DNA from: Clavibacter michiganensis
Lineage (GTDB): Bacteria; Actinomycetota; Actinomycetes; Actinomycetales; Microbacteriaceae
NCBI RefSeq assembly: GCF_016907085.1
Contig: NZ_JAFBBJ010000001.1
Coordinates: forward strand, 2,232,001-2,296,000
DNA length: 64,000 nucleotides
Direction: 5' to 3'
The position numbers and the translations under genes were made by a program. The notes under the pieces are model-generated. The model was not told the DNA's origin. It searched no databases and was given only the letters and a program-made list of their open reading frames with translations. This document shows positions 1-8,476 of this stretch, piece by piece; position 1 is the first letter of the stretch; the number at the start of each line of letters is the position of its first letter.

Positions 1-53
1 GCGCCGTTGACGGCGCGCTCGAGGCCCTTCTCGAAGTTGTCCAGGATTCCCAC
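1..53 (-). CDS. fhaA: FhaA N-terminus (DUF3662/FHA-domain protein), partial
   Basis: Only the first 17 codons and part of the next are in the window. They run leftward from a GTG start and read V-G-I-L-D-N-F-E-K-G-L-E-R-A-V-N-G. This matches the conserved N-terminus of actinobacterial FhaA, a DUF3662 domain followed downstream by an FHA phosphopeptide-binding domain. In the family, FhaA works with Ser/Thr kinases in cell-wall growth and division. The adjacent leucine tRNA is the same neighbour seen in Mycobacterium (known synteny). The rest of the gene lies outside the window, so the FHA domain cannot be checked. Confidence 0.85.
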   Translation of the reverse strand, partial: MGILDNFEKGLERAVNG

Positions 54-244
54 GTGTGATCCGTCCTCGCGCGGTCCTTCCGCGGATGAATAGGGAGATC
101 GTAGCCAACTCGCGAGGCGGTGCCCTGGACACCGGCCCCGCGCGGGGTGCGGATCGCCCTCGGGGAGGGGCGGACGGGGGCCCGGGCGGCGCGGGATCGG
201 GCGGCACGGGACCGGCTCCTGGGCGTGATAATGTCGTCCGGTTG

Positions 245-331
245 GCGCGAGTGGCGGAATTGGTAGACGCGCACGGTTCAGGTCCGTGTGTCCGTGAGGA
301 CGTGGGGGTTCAAGTCCCCCCTCGCGCACCA
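245..331 (+). tRNA. tRNA-Leu (anticodon CAG), CCA encoded
   Basis: The acceptor stem pairs GCGCGAG (245-251) with CTCGCGC (321-327), followed by discriminator A and an encoded CCA. The anticodon arm is CACGG/CCGTG with loop TTCAGGT, giving anticodon CAG at 279-281, which reads the major CTG leucine codon. A long variable arm and a T arm with GGTTCAAGTCC are present, as expected for a class II tRNA of 87 nt. A strong hairpin follows directly. Confidence 0.97.
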
Positions 332-337
332 GCACAG

Positions 338-367
338 GAGGCCCCCGGGATCACCCGGGGGCCTCTT
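338..367 (+). terminator. Rho-independent-type terminator after tRNA-Leu
   Basis: A perfect 12-bp stem, GAGGCCCCCGGG (338-349) and CCCGGGGGCCTC (354-365) with a 4-nt loop, starts 7 nt after the tRNA CCA. The following T-run is only two bases, which is common in very high-GC genomes. Confidence 0.8.
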
Positions 368-465
368 CGCGTCTCCGGCGCGAGGACGGGCGGAGCGGCG
401 ACGCGGGCCCAGCCGATCGGCGGACGGGATCAGCCGATGGTCGGGCCGATCGGATCCCCCGGCCG

Positions 466-2748
466 ATGCGCCGGCGGCCCCGCGCTGCGCACACTGGGGA
501 CGTGACGCACCCGACGCTCGCCCCCGCCGCCCGACCGACGCCCGTCGACCCCGCTGACGCACCGCCAACGAGCGCCGCGTCCGGCCCCGCCGAGGCCGCG
601 CTCGGTGCGCTCCGGGTCGTCGGCCGCGCCCTCGCCCGCCACCCGCTCGCGATCCTCGCCGTCCTCGGGGGCAGCGCGTGGATCGGGCTCATGGCCGGCC
701 TCGGCGAGCTCGCGCATCCGGCCGCCACCGCGATCGGCATCGCCGTCACCGTGATGGTGCTGGCCTGGTCGGAGAGCCGCATCGGGATCCTCCGCACGGC
801 GCTCGTCGCGGCCCTCGGCTCCCTGGCGCCCGTCGCCGTCGCCGCGCTCCTCCTCGCCGCGGGCGTCGCCGTCGGCGACCTCTACGCGCAGATCGACGCG
901 GCCGACCGCCTCTGGGCGCCGTCCGTCGTGCTCGTGGCGGTGGCCGCCGCCGCCAGCCGCGGGCTCGCCCCGGCCCACCGCGACGGCCTCCGCGCGGCCG
1001 TGCTCGCGGCGGTCCTCGCGGGGCTCCTCGCGGGCGGTCACGGCGTCGACCTCACGCGCGGCGTGGCGCTCCTCATCGGGCTCGGGCTCGGGCGCGTCCT
1101 CGTGCCGCTGTCCGCCCGCCCCGCCTGGCAGGACGAGGCGTCGTCCCGCGCCCGCGTCGTCGCCGCGACCCTGCTCGGCACGGTCACGCTCAGCTGGTGG
1201 ATCGCCGCCGTCTCGGGCGACGCGATCGGCGTGCTGAGCGCGATGGGGTCGCTGCTGGATCCCGGCCCCACGGTGGCGGTGCTGTGCGTGCTCATCGTCG
1301 CCGTCGCGCTGCTCCTCCGCGGGCGTCGTCTCGGGCTCGTGCTCGGGACCGCCGCGCTGCTACTCGTCACCGGGCTCCTCGCCTGGTACGACACCGTCAT
1401 CCCGCTCGCCGAGGACTGGTTCGCCTTCCCCATCGACTCCTGGATCGACCTCGAGCTGCCCCTGCTGGTGCTGACCACGTGGCTCGTGCCGGCGGCCGCG
1501 CTCGTCGTGCTCGTGGTGCGGCGGCGCTCGTTCGCCGCGCGCGCGGTCGCCGACGGGCGCTCGGCCGGGCGCGACCGCGTCCTCGCGCAGCTGATCCGCT
1601 CGGACGCCGGATCCCTCGGCTTCATGGGCACGTGGGCCGGCAGCAGCCACTGGTTCGCCGGCGAGGACGGCGACCCGGCCCCCCGCGGCGCCGTCGCCTA
1701 CCGCGCCGCGCACGGGGTGGCGCTGACGGTCTCGGATCCGCTGGCCTCCGCGGTCGACGCGCCCGCGACGATCCGCGCCTTCGCCCGGCACTGCTCGGCC
1801 CACGGCCTCGTGCCCGCCTTCTACAGCATCCACTCCCGGCACCTGCCGGTCTTCGCCGAGCTCGGCTGGAGCATCACGCCGGTCGCGGAGGAGGCCGTGA
1901 TCGACCTCCCCGGCTTCTCCACCTCCGGCAAGCGCCGGCAGGATCTGCGCACCGCCACCAACCGCGCGGCCCGGGACGGCGTCGACGCGCTGTGGGGCAC
2001 GTACCGCGGCCTGCCCGACCCGCTCCGTCGCGCGGTCGACGCGCTGAGCGGCGACTGGGCCGACGCGAAGGCGCTGCCCGAGATGGGCTTCACGCTCGGC
2101 GGCCTGCGCGAGCTCGACGATCCCGAGGTGCGGATGCTGCTCGCGGTCGACGCCGACGGCCGCGTGCACGGCGTCACCAGCTGGCTGCCCGTCTTCCGCG
2201 ACGGCCGCCTCGTCGGGAGGACGCTCGACGTGATGCGCCGCGGCGCCGACCCGATGCCCGGCGTGATGGAGTTCCTCATCGCGACCGCCGCCCGCGCCTT
2301 CCAGAAGGAGGGGCTCGAGACGCTCAGCCTGTCCGGCACGCCGCTCGCGGGCGTCGGGGCGATGCGGCCCGCCGGCCTGGTCGACCGGGTCGTGGCCCGC
2401 CTGCTCGCGGCGACCGGGCGCGTGCTCGAGCCGTCCTACGGCTTCACCTCGCTGCTGCGCTTCAAGGCGAAGTTCGATCCGCGCTACGAGACGCTCTGGC
2501 TCGCCTGCCCCACGGCGGCGGACCTCGCGCCGATCGGGCGCGCGCTGACGGCCGCGTACGTGCCGACCCTGCGGATCCGGCAGCTGGTGGGCGCGCTGCG
2601 GGCGGCGCGGGGCGAGGCCCGTGCCGGCCGTCGCGTGCGCCGGGCGGCCAGGCGCGCGGCCCGGGACGCTAGCCTCGGCCACACGGGGGACCGCGGCGCC
2701 GCGACCGGCATCGGCGGCGGATCCACCGGCGGGAGGCGGGACGCGTGA
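466..2748 (+). CDS. MprF-like membrane protein with C-terminal DUF2156 (GNAT-fold) domain
   Basis: About 760 aa. The N-terminal half (roughly 45-350) is a series of hydrophobic membrane segments. The C-terminal half is a DUF2156 acyl/aminoacyl-transferase-like domain: it contains FMGTWAGSSHWF, SGKRRQDLRTATNRA and a GLETLSLSGTPLA block typical of the family. Proteins of this layout transfer lysine or alanine from aminoacyl-tRNA to phosphatidylglycerol and flip the product, lowering surface negative charge and giving resistance to cationic peptides. The precise aminoacyl group cannot be told here. The ATG at 466 gives the longest form; a GTG at 502 (MTHPTLAP) is an alternative, and neither has a clean Shine-Dalgarno. 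The stop overlaps the next gene by 4 bp (GTGA), suggesting coupling to the two-component system. Confidence 0.8.
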   Translation: MRRRPRAAHTGDVTHPTLAPAARPTPVDPADAPPTSAASGPAEAALGALRVVGRALARHPLAILAVLGGSAWIGLMAGLGELAHPAATAIGIAVTVMVLAWSESRIGILRTALVAALGSLAPVAVAALLLAAGVAVGDLYAQIDAADRLWAPSVVLVAVAAAASRGLAPAHRDGLRAAVLAAVLAGLLAGGHGVDLTRGVALLIGLGLGRVLVPLSARPAWQDEASSRARVVAATLLGTVTLSWWIAAVSGDAIGVLSAMGSLLDPGPTVAVLCVLIVAVALLLRGRRLGLVLGTAALLLVTGLLAWYDTVIPLAEDWFAFPIDSWIDLELPLLVLTTWLVPAAALVVLVVRRRSFAARAVADGRSAGRDRVLAQLIRSDAGSLGFMGTWAGSSHWFAGEDGDPAPRGAVAYRAAHGVALTVSDPLASAVDAPATIRAFARHCSAHGLVPAFYSIHSRHLPVFAELGWSITPVAEEAVIDLPGFSTSGKRRQDLRTATNRAARDGVDALWGTYRGLPDPLRRAVDALSGDWADAKALPEMGFTLGGLRELDDPEVRMLLAVDADGRVHGVTSWLPVFRDGRLVGRTLDVMRRGADPMPGVMEFLIATAARAFQKEGLETLSLSGTPLAGVGAMRPAGLVDRVVARLLAATGRVLEPSYGFTSLLRFKAKFDPRYETLWLACPTAADLAPIGRALTAAYVPTLRIRQLVGALRAARGEARAGRRVRRAARRAARDASLGHTGDRGAATGIGGGSTGGRRDA

Positions 2749-3431
2749 GCGACGGACCCGGCGTGGGCGAGGGCACCTCCGAGGCCGCACGCGTCGTGAG
2801 CGTCGTGGTGGTCGACGACGAGTCGCTCGTGCGCTCCGGCATCGCCATGGTGCTCGGAGCCAGCCCGCGCATCGCGGTGCGCGCGGCCGTCTCGAGCGAC
2901 ACGGCGGTCGCGACCGTGCGGGAGCACGCGCCCGACGTGGTGCTCCTCGACATCCGGATGCCCGCGCCCGACGGCCTCGCGATCCTCGCCGAGCTCATGG
3001 CCGAGCCCCGGCCGCCCGCGGTCGCCATGCTCACGACATTCGACACCGACGACCAGGTGCTCGAGGCCCTGCACCGCGGGGCGTCGGGCTTCCTGCTCAA
3101 GGACACGGATCCCGAGCAGCTCGCCCGGCACGTGCTCACGCTCGCGTCCGGCGGCATCGTGCTCGCGCCCGGCCTCCGGCCCGGCCGGCTCTTCCGCTCG
3201 CTCGAGGACGACGCGGCCCGGGCGCGCGTCGCCCGGCTCGGGGACCGCGAGACGATCGTACTGAAGGCGCTCGCGCGCGGCCTGTCCAACGCGGAGATCG
3301 TCGCGGAGTGCGGGCTCACGCTCGGCACGGTGAAGGAGACGGTCAGCTCGATCGTCCAGGCGCTGGGCGTCGGCACGCGCGTGGAGGCGGCCGTCGTCGC
3401 CGACCGCGCCGGGCTCGTGCCGCGCCGGTGA
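2745..3431 (+). CDS. NarL/LuxR-family response regulator
   Basis: 228 aa with a receiver domain (18-135) and a C-terminal LuxR-type HTH (about 163-222). The acidic pair D24/D25, phospho-acceptor D69 (VVLLDIRMP) and K119 (FLLKD) are intact. The HTH reads LGDRETIVLKALARGLSNAE. The GTG start overlaps the upstream stop and has a strong purine-rich site, GGGAGGCGGG. The cognate kinase follows after 7 nt. Because it is coupled to the MprF-like gene, envelope-stress control is a reasonable inference, but no target site was identified. Confidence 0.93.
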   Translation: MSDGPGVGEGTSEAARVVSVVVVDDESLVRSGIAMVLGASPRIAVRAAVSSDTAVATVREHAPDVVLLDIRMPAPDGLAILAELMAEPRPPAVAMLTTFDTDDQVLEALHRGASGFLLKDTDPEQLARHVLTLASGGIVLAPGLRPGRLFRSLEDDAARARVARLGDRETIVLKALARGLSNAEIVAECGLTLGTVKETVSSIVQALGVGTRVEAAVVADRAGLVPRR

Positions 3432-3438
3432 GTGGGCG

Positions 3439-4569
3439 ATGCGCGTGACGGTCGAGGACGCCGCGACCGCGACCGGCGGTGCGACCCGGGCCGACCGGAT
3501 CCGCGCGGCGCTCGTCGACCTGCTCGTGGCCGGGGTCGCCACCGCGGCCTCCTTCACGTTCCTCGCCGACGCGGAGTCGCCGTGGGATGCGGTCGCCGGC
3601 GTCGTCGCGTGCCTCGGGTTGCTGCTGCGCCGGCGCTGGCCGTGGCTCAGCCTCCTCGCGGCGATGCCGGCCTTCTACATCGGCATCGCGTACGTGCCGC
3701 TCGTGGTCGCCCTCTTCGACCTCGGCCTCTCGCGCGCCGCGCGCTGGCGGGTGGGCGTCGCGACAGGCGCGTCCCTCGTCGCGTACCTGCTGCCGATCGC
3801 GCCGCCGGAGGACCTGCAGTCGGTGGTCGGGCCCCTCGTGGACGCGACGATCTACACGGTCGGGCCCGCGCTCCTCGGCGCGTTCCTCCTTGAGCGGCGG
3901 ACGGCGGCGGCGCAGCTGCGCGAGCTGCGGGAGGCGCAGACCCTCGGGCAGCGGCAGGCCGCGGAGGTCGCGCTCGCCCGGGAGCGCGCGGTGCTGGCGC
4001 GGGAGATGCACGACGTGGTGTCGCACCAGGTCAGCCTCATCGCCGTGCAGGCGGGGGCGATGCAGGTCGGCGCGGCGGACGAGCGCTCCCGGGAGGCCGC
4101 GCGCACGATCCGCGGGCTCAGCACGGTGACGCTCGAGGAGCTGCGCGGCATGGTCGAGGTGCTCCGCGCGGCGGGCGGCGAGCGGCGGGAGCTCGCGCCG
4201 CAGCCGACCCTCCGGGACGTGCCGGCGCTCGTGGCGGCCAGCGGGATCCGTGCGACGACCGACATCGACCTCCCCGCCGACCTCCCCGCGGCCGCCCAGC
4301 GCGCCGTCTACCGCACGGTGCAGGAGGGCCTCACCAACGCGCGGAAGCACGCGACCGGGGCGGCCGTGCGGATCACCGGGCGGCTCGACGCGGGCCACGT
4401 GCTGCTCGAGGTCGAGGCGGGCCGGGCGACGCTCCCGCTGCTCGACCTGCCGAGCGGGCGGCACGGGCTCACCGGCCTGCGCGAGCGCGCCCAGCTGCTC
4501 GGCGGGAGCCTCACGGCCGAGACGCGGCCCGACGGATCCCACGTGCTGCGGCTGCGATTCCCGCTCTGA
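3439..4569 (+). CDS. NarL-type sensor histidine kinase with degenerate ATP lid region
   Basis: 376 aa: hydrophobic N-terminal sensor segments (about 22-150), a coiled linker, and a HisKA_3 domain with phospho-acceptor H191 in REMHDVVSHQ. The N box (TVQEGLTNARKHA) and C-terminal GLTGLRERAQLLGGS are recognizable. The DxGxG (G1) box normally found between them is absent: the corresponding stretch reads VEAGRATLPLLDLPSG. The Asp of this box contacts the adenine of ATP in GHKL kinases, so ATP binding may be weakened or altered. It partners with the response regulator immediately upstream; the regulator-first order is common in actinobacteria. Confidence 0.88.
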   Translation: MRVTVEDAATATGGATRADRIRAALVDLLVAGVATAASFTFLADAESPWDAVAGVVACLGLLLRRRWPWLSLLAAMPAFYIGIAYVPLVVALFDLGLSRAARWRVGVATGASLVAYLLPIAPPEDLQSVVGPLVDATIYTVGPALLGAFLLERRTAAAQLRELREAQTLGQRQAAEVALARERAVLAREMHDVVSHQVSLIAVQAGAMQVGAADERSREAARTIRGLSTVTLEELRGMVEVLRAAGGERRELAPQPTLRDVPALVAASGIRATTDIDLPADLPAAAQRAVYRTVQEGLTNARKHATGAAVRITGRLDAGHVLLEVEAGRATLPLLDLPSGRHGLTGLRERAQLLGGSLTAETRPDGSHVLRLRFPL

Positions 4570-4600
4570 GGGGGGGTCGGCCGGTCGGCGCCGACGCGGC

Positions 4601-5188
4601 TCAGCGGCCGGCCGCCGAGGAGGGGACCGTGGCCGGCTCGGCCCCGGGCTCGGCCTCGGGCTCCGGGCCCGGCCAGATGGTCCACGCGACGGCCCAGATC
4701 GTGCAGATGCCGAGGAGGACGGTGAGCCGGCCGATCCAGTCCCCGAGCGCCTGGGTGCGCGCGGCGTCGCCGACGAACGCGATGGCGGCGAGCAGCAGGG
4801 CGCAGGCGATCGCGTAGGCGGCGACCGTGAGGATCCAGAGCCGCCACTCGTGGCGCACCCTGGCGCGGCCGGACCGGGGCGGGCGCACGGGCGCGGGGCC
4901 GCCGGCGAACCGGTGGGCGAAGCGGACGTCGAGCCAGCGGAGCATCGAGTGGCCGAAGGCGACGGATCCGCCGAGGTAGGCGGCGGCGAGGCCGTGGGTC
5001 CAGTCGGCGGTGGCCCCGCCGCGGAGGTCGATGGTCACGGCGACGAGCAGCACGAGATCCACCACGGGCACGCACGCGAGGACCGCGGCGCCGAGGCGCG
5101 GGCGACGGAGGGCGTAGCGGACGGCGAGCCCGGCGGCCAGCACGGCCCAGAAGCCGATCTCGCAGGCGATGATGACGGCGACGATCAT
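4601..5188 (-). CDS. Integral membrane protein of unknown function
   Basis: 195 aa with about five predicted hydrophobic segments: two near the N-terminus (MIVAVIIACEIGFWAVL and a VVDLVLLVAVT region), one near 70-90, and two in the C-terminal half (TVAAYAIACALLLAAIAFVG and VLLGICTIWAVAWTIW). The tail is short and Pro/Glu-rich. I do not recognize a family. It is convergent with the kinase and is transcribed toward it. No motif suggests an enzyme. Confidence 0.7.
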   Translation of the reverse strand: MIVAVIIACEIGFWAVLAAGLAVRYALRRPRLGAAVLACVPVVDLVLLVAVTIDLRGGATADWTHGLAAAYLGGSVAFGHSMLRWLDVRFAHRFAGGPAPVRPPRSGRARVRHEWRLWILTVAAYAIACALLLAAIAFVGDAARTQALGDWIGRLTVLLGICTIWAVAWTIWPGPEPEAEPGAEPATVPSSAAGR

Positions 5189-5282
5189 GCGGCGGACCCC
5201 TCGTCGCTCGGTGGGTCTCCACCGTATCGACGCGGGTCCCGCCGGCGACGCCCCAGATGCGGGGCGCCGGCCGGGTGGCTGG

Positions 5283-5405
5283 TCAGCCCTGGCGGGCCTT
5301 CATGCGCGGGTTCTTCTTGTTGATGACGAACACGCGGCCGCGGCGTCGCACGACCTGCGCGCCGGGGATCTTCTTCAGGGCCTTGATCGAGTTGCGCACC
5401 TTCAT
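5283..5405 (-). CDS. rpmJ: 50S ribosomal protein L36, zinc-free (C-minus) form
   Basis: A 40-aa protein beginning [20 protein letters not shown] and ending [12 protein letters not shown]. It has the 40-residue length and lacks all four zinc-ligand positions of the C+ form (no Cys at all), so it is the alternative L36 used when zinc is scarce. In actinobacteria such C-minus paralogs are typically repressed by Zur. The start has AAAGGA about 8 nt upstream. It diverges from a CobW-like gene, with a palindrome between them, which fits zinc-responsive control. Confidence 0.93.
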   Translation of the reverse strand: MKVRNSIKALKKIPGAQVVRRRGRVFVINKKNPRMKARQG

Positions 5406-5419
5406 GGGATGGTCCTTTC

Positions 5420-5435
5420 ACGAGAACGGTTCTCA
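5420..5435. promoter_or_regulatory. Zur-box-like palindrome between rpmJ and cobW-like gene
   Basis: The intergenic region contains the perfect inverted repeat GAGAAC-G-GTTCTC (5422-5434), flanked by A on the right. It resembles actinobacterial Zur sites built around TGAAAA..TTTTCA. A likely -10 (TAGACT, 5438-5443) for the rightward gene lies just downstream, so repressor binding here would block both promoters. That Zur is the binder is inferred from the genes it flanks. Confidence 0.6.
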
Positions 5436-5448
5436 ATAGACTAGCGCC

Positions 5449-6522
5449 ATGCCCGCTCGCGACCACCTGCCCCTGCCCGTGTACCCGCAGCCGCCGTCGG
5501 GCGTCGTCCTCGTGGTGGGAGAGGGATCCGGCCTCCGCGCGGTGCTGCGCGACGCGGTCGACGACGTGGCAGCGACGGTGCTCGTGCTGCCGCCCGAGGA
5601 GGCGGATCCGGTCGAGCCCATCGCGCGGTTCCTCGACGACCTCGCGGAGCGCGGGTCGGGCGTCGAGGCCGTGGTGGGGATCCCCGCGACCGCCGACGCG
5701 CGCGCGACCGGCATGCAGCTCGACCTGCTGCTGCGCCGCGAGCACGACATGCAGCGGGCGTTCGGCGGGGCGGGATCCGGCTTCGGGCTCCGCCACGTCG
5801 TCTCGGTCGTGCCCGCCGACCGGCTGCAGACGATCGCCTTCGGCCGGGTGGAGGACGCGTTCGACGAGGCCGAGACGCTCGCCGACCTCGTCGAGTACGC
5901 GACCGTGGTGGTGCTGACCGGCATGGCGCGCGTGCCGGTCGAGTCGCGCGGGACGCTCGTCGCGCTCGTGCGCCGGCTCGCGCCGCGCGCGGCCGTGCTC
6001 GACGCCCGCCGGCCCCTCGCGCTCGACCGGCTGCCGCGCTGGGGCGACGTGGCGGGGCTCGCGGCATCGGCGGGGTGGATGCGCGAGCTCACGGCTGCGG
6101 GCGTCGCGACGCGGCCGGGGGAGGTCGATCGGCTGGAGGGGCCCGTGGGATCCGTCGTCGTGAGCGACCCGCGGCCGCTGCACCCCGAGCGGCTCGCGCT
6201 CGCCGTGGAGGAGGAGCTGCGGCCCGACCGAGCGGGCCTCGTGCTGCGATCCAAGGGCTTCGTGTCGCTGGCGTCGCGGCCCGGCGAGGTGGGCGGGTGG
6301 TCGAGCGTGGGATCCATGCTGACGCTCCAGCCGACCGGGATCGACCCGTGGCAGGAGGGCGCGCCGCACGGCACGGAGATCGCGTTCTTCGGCGTGGGGC
6401 TGCGGCCGGCCGTGCTGCGGCGGGCGATCGGGCGGGCCGTGCTGACGGGGGAGGAGCTCGCGGCGGGGCCGGCCGCGTGGGTCGGGTACGCGGATCCGTT
6501 CCCGCGGGTGGACGCGGACTGA
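5449..6522 (+). CDS. CobW/ZNG-like protein with degenerate P-loop
   Basis: 357 aa. The C-terminal third matches CobW_C domains (VLRSKGFVSLASRPGE, then TEIAFFGVGLRP). The N-terminal domain has the G3E layout, but the P-loop position reads GEGSGLRA (24-31), without the invariant Lys-Ser/Thr. The CxCC metal-binding motif of zinc-handling family members is missing as well. A zinc-metallochaperone role is suggested by the divergent C-minus rpmJ and shared operator, yet GTP hydrolysis looks unlikely from sequence. The ATG lies about 6 nt after a probable -10, so the mRNA may be leaderless. Confidence 0.7.
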   Translation: MPARDHLPLPVYPQPPSGVVLVVGEGSGLRAVLRDAVDDVAATVLVLPPEEADPVEPIARFLDDLAERGSGVEAVVGIPATADARATGMQLDLLLRREHDMQRAFGGAGSGFGLRHVVSVVPADRLQTIAFGRVEDAFDEAETLADLVEYATVVVLTGMARVPVESRGTLVALVRRLAPRAAVLDARRPLALDRLPRWGDVAGLAASAGWMRELTAAGVATRPGEVDRLEGPVGSVVVSDPRPLHPERLALAVEEELRPDRAGLVLRSKGFVSLASRPGEVGGWSSVGSMLTLQPTGIDPWQEGAPHGTEIAFFGVGLRPAVLRRAIGRAVLTGEELAAGPAAWVGYADPFPRVDAD

Positions 6523-6596
6523 CGGCACCGCGCGGCCGGCGCCTGCCCCGGCGCCCGCGCGGCGCGCCCGGCGGCAGGGGAGCGTGACGGTCCGCC

Positions 6597-8465
6597 GTGA
6601 GCGCATGCGCGCGCCTGGTCACTGCTCGACGCCCGGCGTTCAGTGGGGAGGTGAAGCAGAACCGCACCGCGGCGGGCACGACCCGCACCACCCGCACGAC
6701 CACCCGCACCACGCACGACCGTACGGCCGACGAGCGCACGGCGGACGAGCGGCCCGCCGCCGAGGATCCGGCCATCGTCCCGGAGCCCGTGCCGGGACCC
6801 GAGCCCGAGGACGCGCTCCGCGTCGCGCGCGAGTCCTTCGGCTGGGACGAGCTGCACGACGGCCAGGTGCGCACGATCGGCCCGCTCGTCCGCGGGCGCG
6901 ACGCGCTCGTCGTCATGCCCACGGGCTACGGCAAGTCCGCGATCTACCAGGTGGCCACCGTGCTGATGCAGGGCCTCACCGTCGTCGTCTCGCCGCTCAT
7001 CGCGCTGCAGGCCGACCAGGTGCAGAACCTCGAGGACGCGCCCGCCGCGCCACCTGCACGCGTGATCAACAGCACGATCCGCGGGAAGGCGCTCGACGAG
7101 GCGTGGGCGACCGTGGAGGAGCCGGGCGCGCGGATCGTGTTCCTCACGCCCGAGCAGCTGGCGCGCGACGAGGTCGTCGAGCGGCTGGTGGCGCGCGGGG
7201 TGTCGCTCGTGGTGATCGACGAGGCGCACTGCGTGGCGTCGTGGGGCCACGACTTCCGGCCCGACTACCTGGGGCTCGGCGGCGTGATCGACGCGCTCGG
7301 GCACCCGCCGACCGTCGCGATGACGGCGACCGGATCCACGCCCATCCGCAACGAGGTCGAGGAGCGGCTGGGGCTGCGCGACCCGTTCGTGCTCTCGTCG
7401 GGCTTCGACCGGCCGAACATCCGGCTCGAGGTGCGGCGGCACACCGAGGAGGCGGAGAAGCGGCGCGCGATCGTCGCGCACGTCGTGGAGCAGACGCAGC
7501 CGGGCCTCGTCTACGTGGCGACGCGCAAGGACGCCGAGGACTACGCCGACGAGATCCGCGCGGCCGGGCTCCGCGTCGACGCGTACCACGCGGGCCTGCC
7601 GGCGCCCGAGCGCGAGCGCGTGCAGACCGCGTTCCACGAGGACGACGTGGACGTGGTGGTCGCGACGAGCGCGTTCGGCATGGGGATCGACAAGCCGACC
7701 GTGCGGTACGTGATCCACGCGGCTCCGCCCGAGTCCGTCGACGCGTACTACCAGGAGGTCGGGCGCGCGGGTCGCGACGGGGAGCCGGCGGTCGGGATCC
7801 TGCACTACCGCGCCGAGGACCTCGGCCTCCGCCGCTTCTTCGCGGCGCGCACGCCCCGGCCGGCGAGCCTCCGCGACGTGTACGCGGCGGTCGCCGTCGC
7901 GGGCGTCGACGGCCCGGTGCGGCCGGCCGCGGTCGCCGAGCGCGCGGGGATGTCGGCGCGCACGGTGGGCGGCGTGCTCAACCTGCTCGTGGACGCGGGC
8001 GTGCTCGGATCCGACCGGGACGGCGCCTTCGTGCGCGAGGAGCTGGATCCGCGCGAGGCCGCGTCCCGCGCCAAGGAGGTCGCGCAGGAGCGCGAGCGCA
8101 TCGAGGTCTCGCGCCTCGACATGATGCGCGGCTACGCCGAGACGCCGCAGTGCCGCCGCCAGTTCCTGCTCGGGTACTTCGGCGAGGAGTCGCCGGAGAG
8201 GTGCGGCAACTGCGACGCGTGCGACCGGCTCGAGGAGGGCGACGCGCACGACGCGGCGATGGGGGCGCCAGCCGCCGCCGATGACGCGCCCGCCGCGTCG
8301 GACGAGATGTTCCCCGCGCAGTCGCAGGTCACCCACGCGGAGTGGGGCCCGGGCACAGTGATGAGCACGGAGGAGGACCGGATCACCGTCTTCTTCGAGA
8401 GCGAGGGGTACCGCGTGCTGTCGCGGAAGCTCGTGGAGGAGGGGGAGCTGCTGCAGCCGTCGTGA
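6597..8465 (+). CDS. recQ: RecQ-family ATP-dependent DNA helicase
   Basis: Up to 622 aa. Helicase motifs are intact: Walker A TGYGKS (109-114), DEAH box in VVIDEAHCVASWGHDF, and motif VI QEVGRAGRDGEP. A RecQ zinc-binding region follows (CRRQFLLGYFGEE then CGNCDAC). No HRDC domain is evident; the C-terminus instead carries a conserved actinobacterial module (HAEWGPGTVMSTEEDRITV). The enzyme unwinds recombination and replication intermediates 3' to 5'. The first about 55 residues are a Thr/Arg-rich low-complexity tail. The start is uncertain: GTG 6597 or GTG 6651, neither with an ideal ribosome site. Confidence 0.9.
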   Translation: MSACARLVTARRPAFSGEVKQNRTAAGTTRTTRTTTRTTHDRTADERTADERPAAEDPAIVPEPVPGPEPEDALRVARESFGWDELHDGQVRTIGPLVRGRDALVVMPTGYGKSAIYQVATVLMQGLTVVVSPLIALQADQVQNLEDAPAAPPARVINSTIRGKALDEAWATVEEPGARIVFLTPEQLARDEVVERLVARGVSLVVIDEAHCVASWGHDFRPDYLGLGGVIDALGHPPTVAMTATGSTPIRNEVEERLGLRDPFVLSSGFDRPNIRLEVRRHTEEAEKRRAIVAHVVEQTQPGLVYVATRKDAEDYADEIRAAGLRVDAYHAGLPAPERERVQTAFHEDDVDVVVATSAFGMGIDKPTVRYVIHAAPPESVDAYYQEVGRAGRDGEPAVGILHYRAEDLGLRRFFAARTPRPASLRDVYAAVAVAGVDGPVRPAAVAERAGMSARTVGGVLNLLVDAGVLGSDRDGAFVREELDPREAASRAKEVAQERERIEVSRLDMMRGYAETPQCRRQFLLGYFGEESPERCGNCDACDRLEEGDAHDAAMGAPAAADDAPAASDEMFPAQSQVTHAEWGPGTVMSTEEDRITVFFESEGYRVLSRKLVEEGELLQPS

Positions 8466-8476
8466 GGCCCGCCGCC

